From assembly GCF_016899755.1 (NCBI RefSeq), contig NZ_JACJJC010000003.1:124001-188000 (forward strand): 64,000 bases of DNA. Reading direction: 5' to 3'. The DNA comes from Sutterella massiliensis. GTDB taxonomy: Bacteria; Pseudomonadota; Gammaproteobacteria; Burkholderiales; Burkholderiaceae_F. This document shows positions 63,001 to 64,000 of the stretch, piece after piece. Positions within the stretch are counted from its first letter, which is position 1. Every line of letters starts with the position of its first letter. The notes under the pieces are model-generated. The model searched no databases. It was not told the DNA's origin and was given only the letters and a program-made list of their open reading frames with translations. Made by a program: the position numbers and the translations under genes.

Positions 63001-63065
63001 CTTTCGTCAGCATCTCGCGCCCAAAAAAGACGGGCGCGAACGCTTTTTAGGCAATCCCTAACGAA

Positions 63066-63416
63066 TTAGGCTGCCTTAACCTGGGCGACGAGGGCGGCAA
63101 AGCCTTCCTTGTCGAACACGGCCATATCGGCGAGCACCTTGCGGTCGAGGGCGATGCCGGCCTTCTTCAGACCGTTCATGAACACCGAGTAGGTCATGCC
63201 GTTGGCACGTGTACCGGCGTTGATACGAGCGATCCAGAGGCGACGGAACACGCGCTTCTTGTTGCGGCGGTCACGGTAAGCGTACTGACCGGCACGCATG
63301 GCAGCCTGCTTGGCAACGCGGAACACGTTGTTGCGGCGCAGACGGAAACCCTTCGTCAGGGCAAAAATCTTCTTATGACGGGCACGGGCCGTCACACCAC
63401 GCTTCACACGAGGCAT
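63066..63416 (-). CDS. rplT: 50S ribosomal protein L20
   Basis: L20 binds 23S rRNA early in 50S assembly and in many bacteria represses its own operon. The 116-residue protein starts [20 protein letters not shown] and has the basic N-terminal helix and globular C-terminal domain ([20 protein letters not shown]). It lies 14 bases after rpmI and ends in a terminator. Confidence 0.98.
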   Translation of the reverse strand: MPRVKRGVTARARHKKIFALTKGFRLRRNNVFRVAKQAAMRAGQYAYRDRRNKKRVFRRLWIARINAGTRANGMTYSVFMNGLKKAGIALDRKVLADMAVFDKEGFAALVAQVKAA

Positions 63417-63430
63417 CTTTTATCTCCTAA

Positions 63431-63628
63431 TTAGGCGTAGGGGAGCATGCGCTTCACGGACTTGATATCCGCTTCGTGCACAGTGACCATGCCGCGCAGC
63501 TGACGCTTGTTCTTCGTCGTGCGCTTCGTCAGGATGTGACGCTTCGTAGCGTGGGCGCGCTTAATCGAGCCGCTGGCACGCGGCTTGAACCGCTTGGCGG
63601 CGGCGCGCTTGGTCTTCATCTTCGGCAT
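63431..63628 (-). CDS. rpmI: 50S ribosomal protein L35
   Basis: L35 is a small basic protein of the large subunit. The 65-residue sequence [20 protein letters not shown] continues with [17 protein letters not shown], the family signature. It lies between infC and rplT as in nearly all bacteria. Confidence 0.98.
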   Translation of the reverse strand: MPKMKTKRAAAKRFKPRASGSIKRAHATKRHILTKRTTKNKRQLRGMVTVHEADIKSVKRMLPYA

Positions 63629-63720
63629 TTGGCCGTTTCCTCTTTATTGGATGAACTTCGGGCGTTCCCCTCAGACCGAAGAGACACTTCACTGAGCCGC
63701 GAGTTCACTTGTCATGCGAA

Positions 63721-63743
63721 GCCCGCCCCGAATGAGGGCGGGC
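63721..63743 (-). promoter_or_regulatory. Hairpin in the infC-rpmI intercistronic region
   Basis: GCCCGCCC/GGGCGGGC forms a perfect 8-bp stem with a seven-base loop and no T-run. The place corresponds to the region where L20 binds mRNA in E. coli, but no pseudoknot partner was identified. Confidence 0.4.
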
Positions 63744-63793
63744 ATCTGAGAAACCGCGATTTTACGCGATTTAAATTTTGCTTTGCAACCGAA

Positions 63794-64000
63794 TCAGCGC
63801 TTCTTTTTCGGCGCGAGCACCATGATCATCTGGCGCCCTTCGAGCTTAGGCTGATTTTCAACCTGCGCGATGTCCTGAAGCTCTTCCTTCACGCGGTCCA
63901 TGAGGGCCGTGCCGAACTGCTGATGCGCCATTTCGCGGCCGCGGAATCGAAGCGTCACCTTGGCCTTGTCGCCGTCGTTGAGGAAGCGGATGAGGCTGCG
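63794..64000 (-). CDS. infC: Translation initiation factor IF-3, C-terminal part (cut by window end)
   Basis: IF-3 keeps ribosomal subunits apart and checks start codons. Only the last 68 residues are in the window. [20 protein letters not shown] and [17 protein letters not shown] belong to the C-terminal domain, which ends in [17 protein letters not shown]. The start lies beyond the window edge. It leads the infC-rpmI-rplT operon. Confidence 0.97.
   Translation of the reverse strand, partial: RSLIRFLNDGDKAKVTLRFRGREMAHQQFGTALMDRVKEELQDIAQVENQPKLEGRQMIMVLAPKKKR

Noticed and set aside
62750-63013. A frame upstream of pheS with RRFFTCAF as possible Phe leader peptide
   Set aside because: The Phe codons lie inside the terminator hairpin itself, and the frame would start before the rplT terminator, so it does not fit the known leader-peptide mechanism.

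Overview
The window looks like a chromosomal segment of a betaproteobacterium (Burkholderiales), most likely a host-associated Sutterellaceae-type organism. The evidence is gene order: rpsF-priB-rpsR-rplI-dnaB, ndk-rlmN-rodZ-ispG-hisS-yfgM-bamB-der-hfq-hflX...hflK-hflC-purA, pstSCAB-phoU-phoB-phoR and infC-rpmI-rplT-pheS-pheT-ihfA, together with a primosomal PriB and fairly high GC. The family assignment is inference. Several genes usual in relatives are missing from their expected places (rpoS and pcm near surE-nlpD, hisZ near purA, pilF near rlmN). Almost everything lies on the minus strand; only tRNA-Leu, an orphan HicB-like gene and one hypothetical gene lie on the plus strand. No insertion sequence, prophage or CRISPR array was seen.

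Layout on the minus strand, from low to high coordinates: recB (cut by the window edge)-recC, a DUF456 membrane protein, dnaB, the S6/PriB/S18/L9 operon, rlmB and rnr (1-11.7 kb). Next come plus-strand tRNA-Leu(CAG) and a three-gene cassette of ADP-ribosylglycohydrolase-like protein, PfkB kinase and NCS1 permease (12.5-16 kb), which recalls E. coli yegTUV and probably serves nucleoside or ribosyl-compound uptake. An orphan HicB-like gene precedes a chaperone-usher pilus operon (16.6-22.8 kb) with a major pilin, two PapD-like chaperones, an usher and a putative tip subunit. Its promoter has the -10 element inside a perfect palindrome. Then follow an MscS-type channel, a purine-type phosphoribosyltransferase, purA and DUF2065-hflC-hflK (23-29.9 kb).

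Between hflK and hflX sits an inserted block of M20 peptidase, YjiG and YjiH (30.2-32.7 kb). The conserved housekeeping run then resumes: hflX, hfq, der, bamB, yfgM, hisS, ispG, rodZ, rlmN and ndk (33-44 kb). A plus-strand hypothetical gene is followed by rlmD, nlpD and surE, then a second pair of M20 hydrolase and membrane transporter (48.7-51.2 kb). The phosphate regulon (51.5-58 kb) carries a good Pho box upstream of pstS. A candidate small RNA and tRNA-Pro(GGG) separate it from ihfA, pheT, pheS, rplT, rpmI and the end of infC.

Functionally the region is mostly translation, replication/repair, envelope maintenance and phosphate sensing. The accessory content points to peptide or N-acyl amino acid scavenging, nucleoside salvage and surface adhesion. 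The most interesting items are the palindromic pilus promoter, the exact loss of pcm and rpoS from the surE-rlmD cluster with a terminator-like hairpin in front of rlmD, the YegUV-like permease cassette, the M20-transporter pairings and the candidate small RNA.
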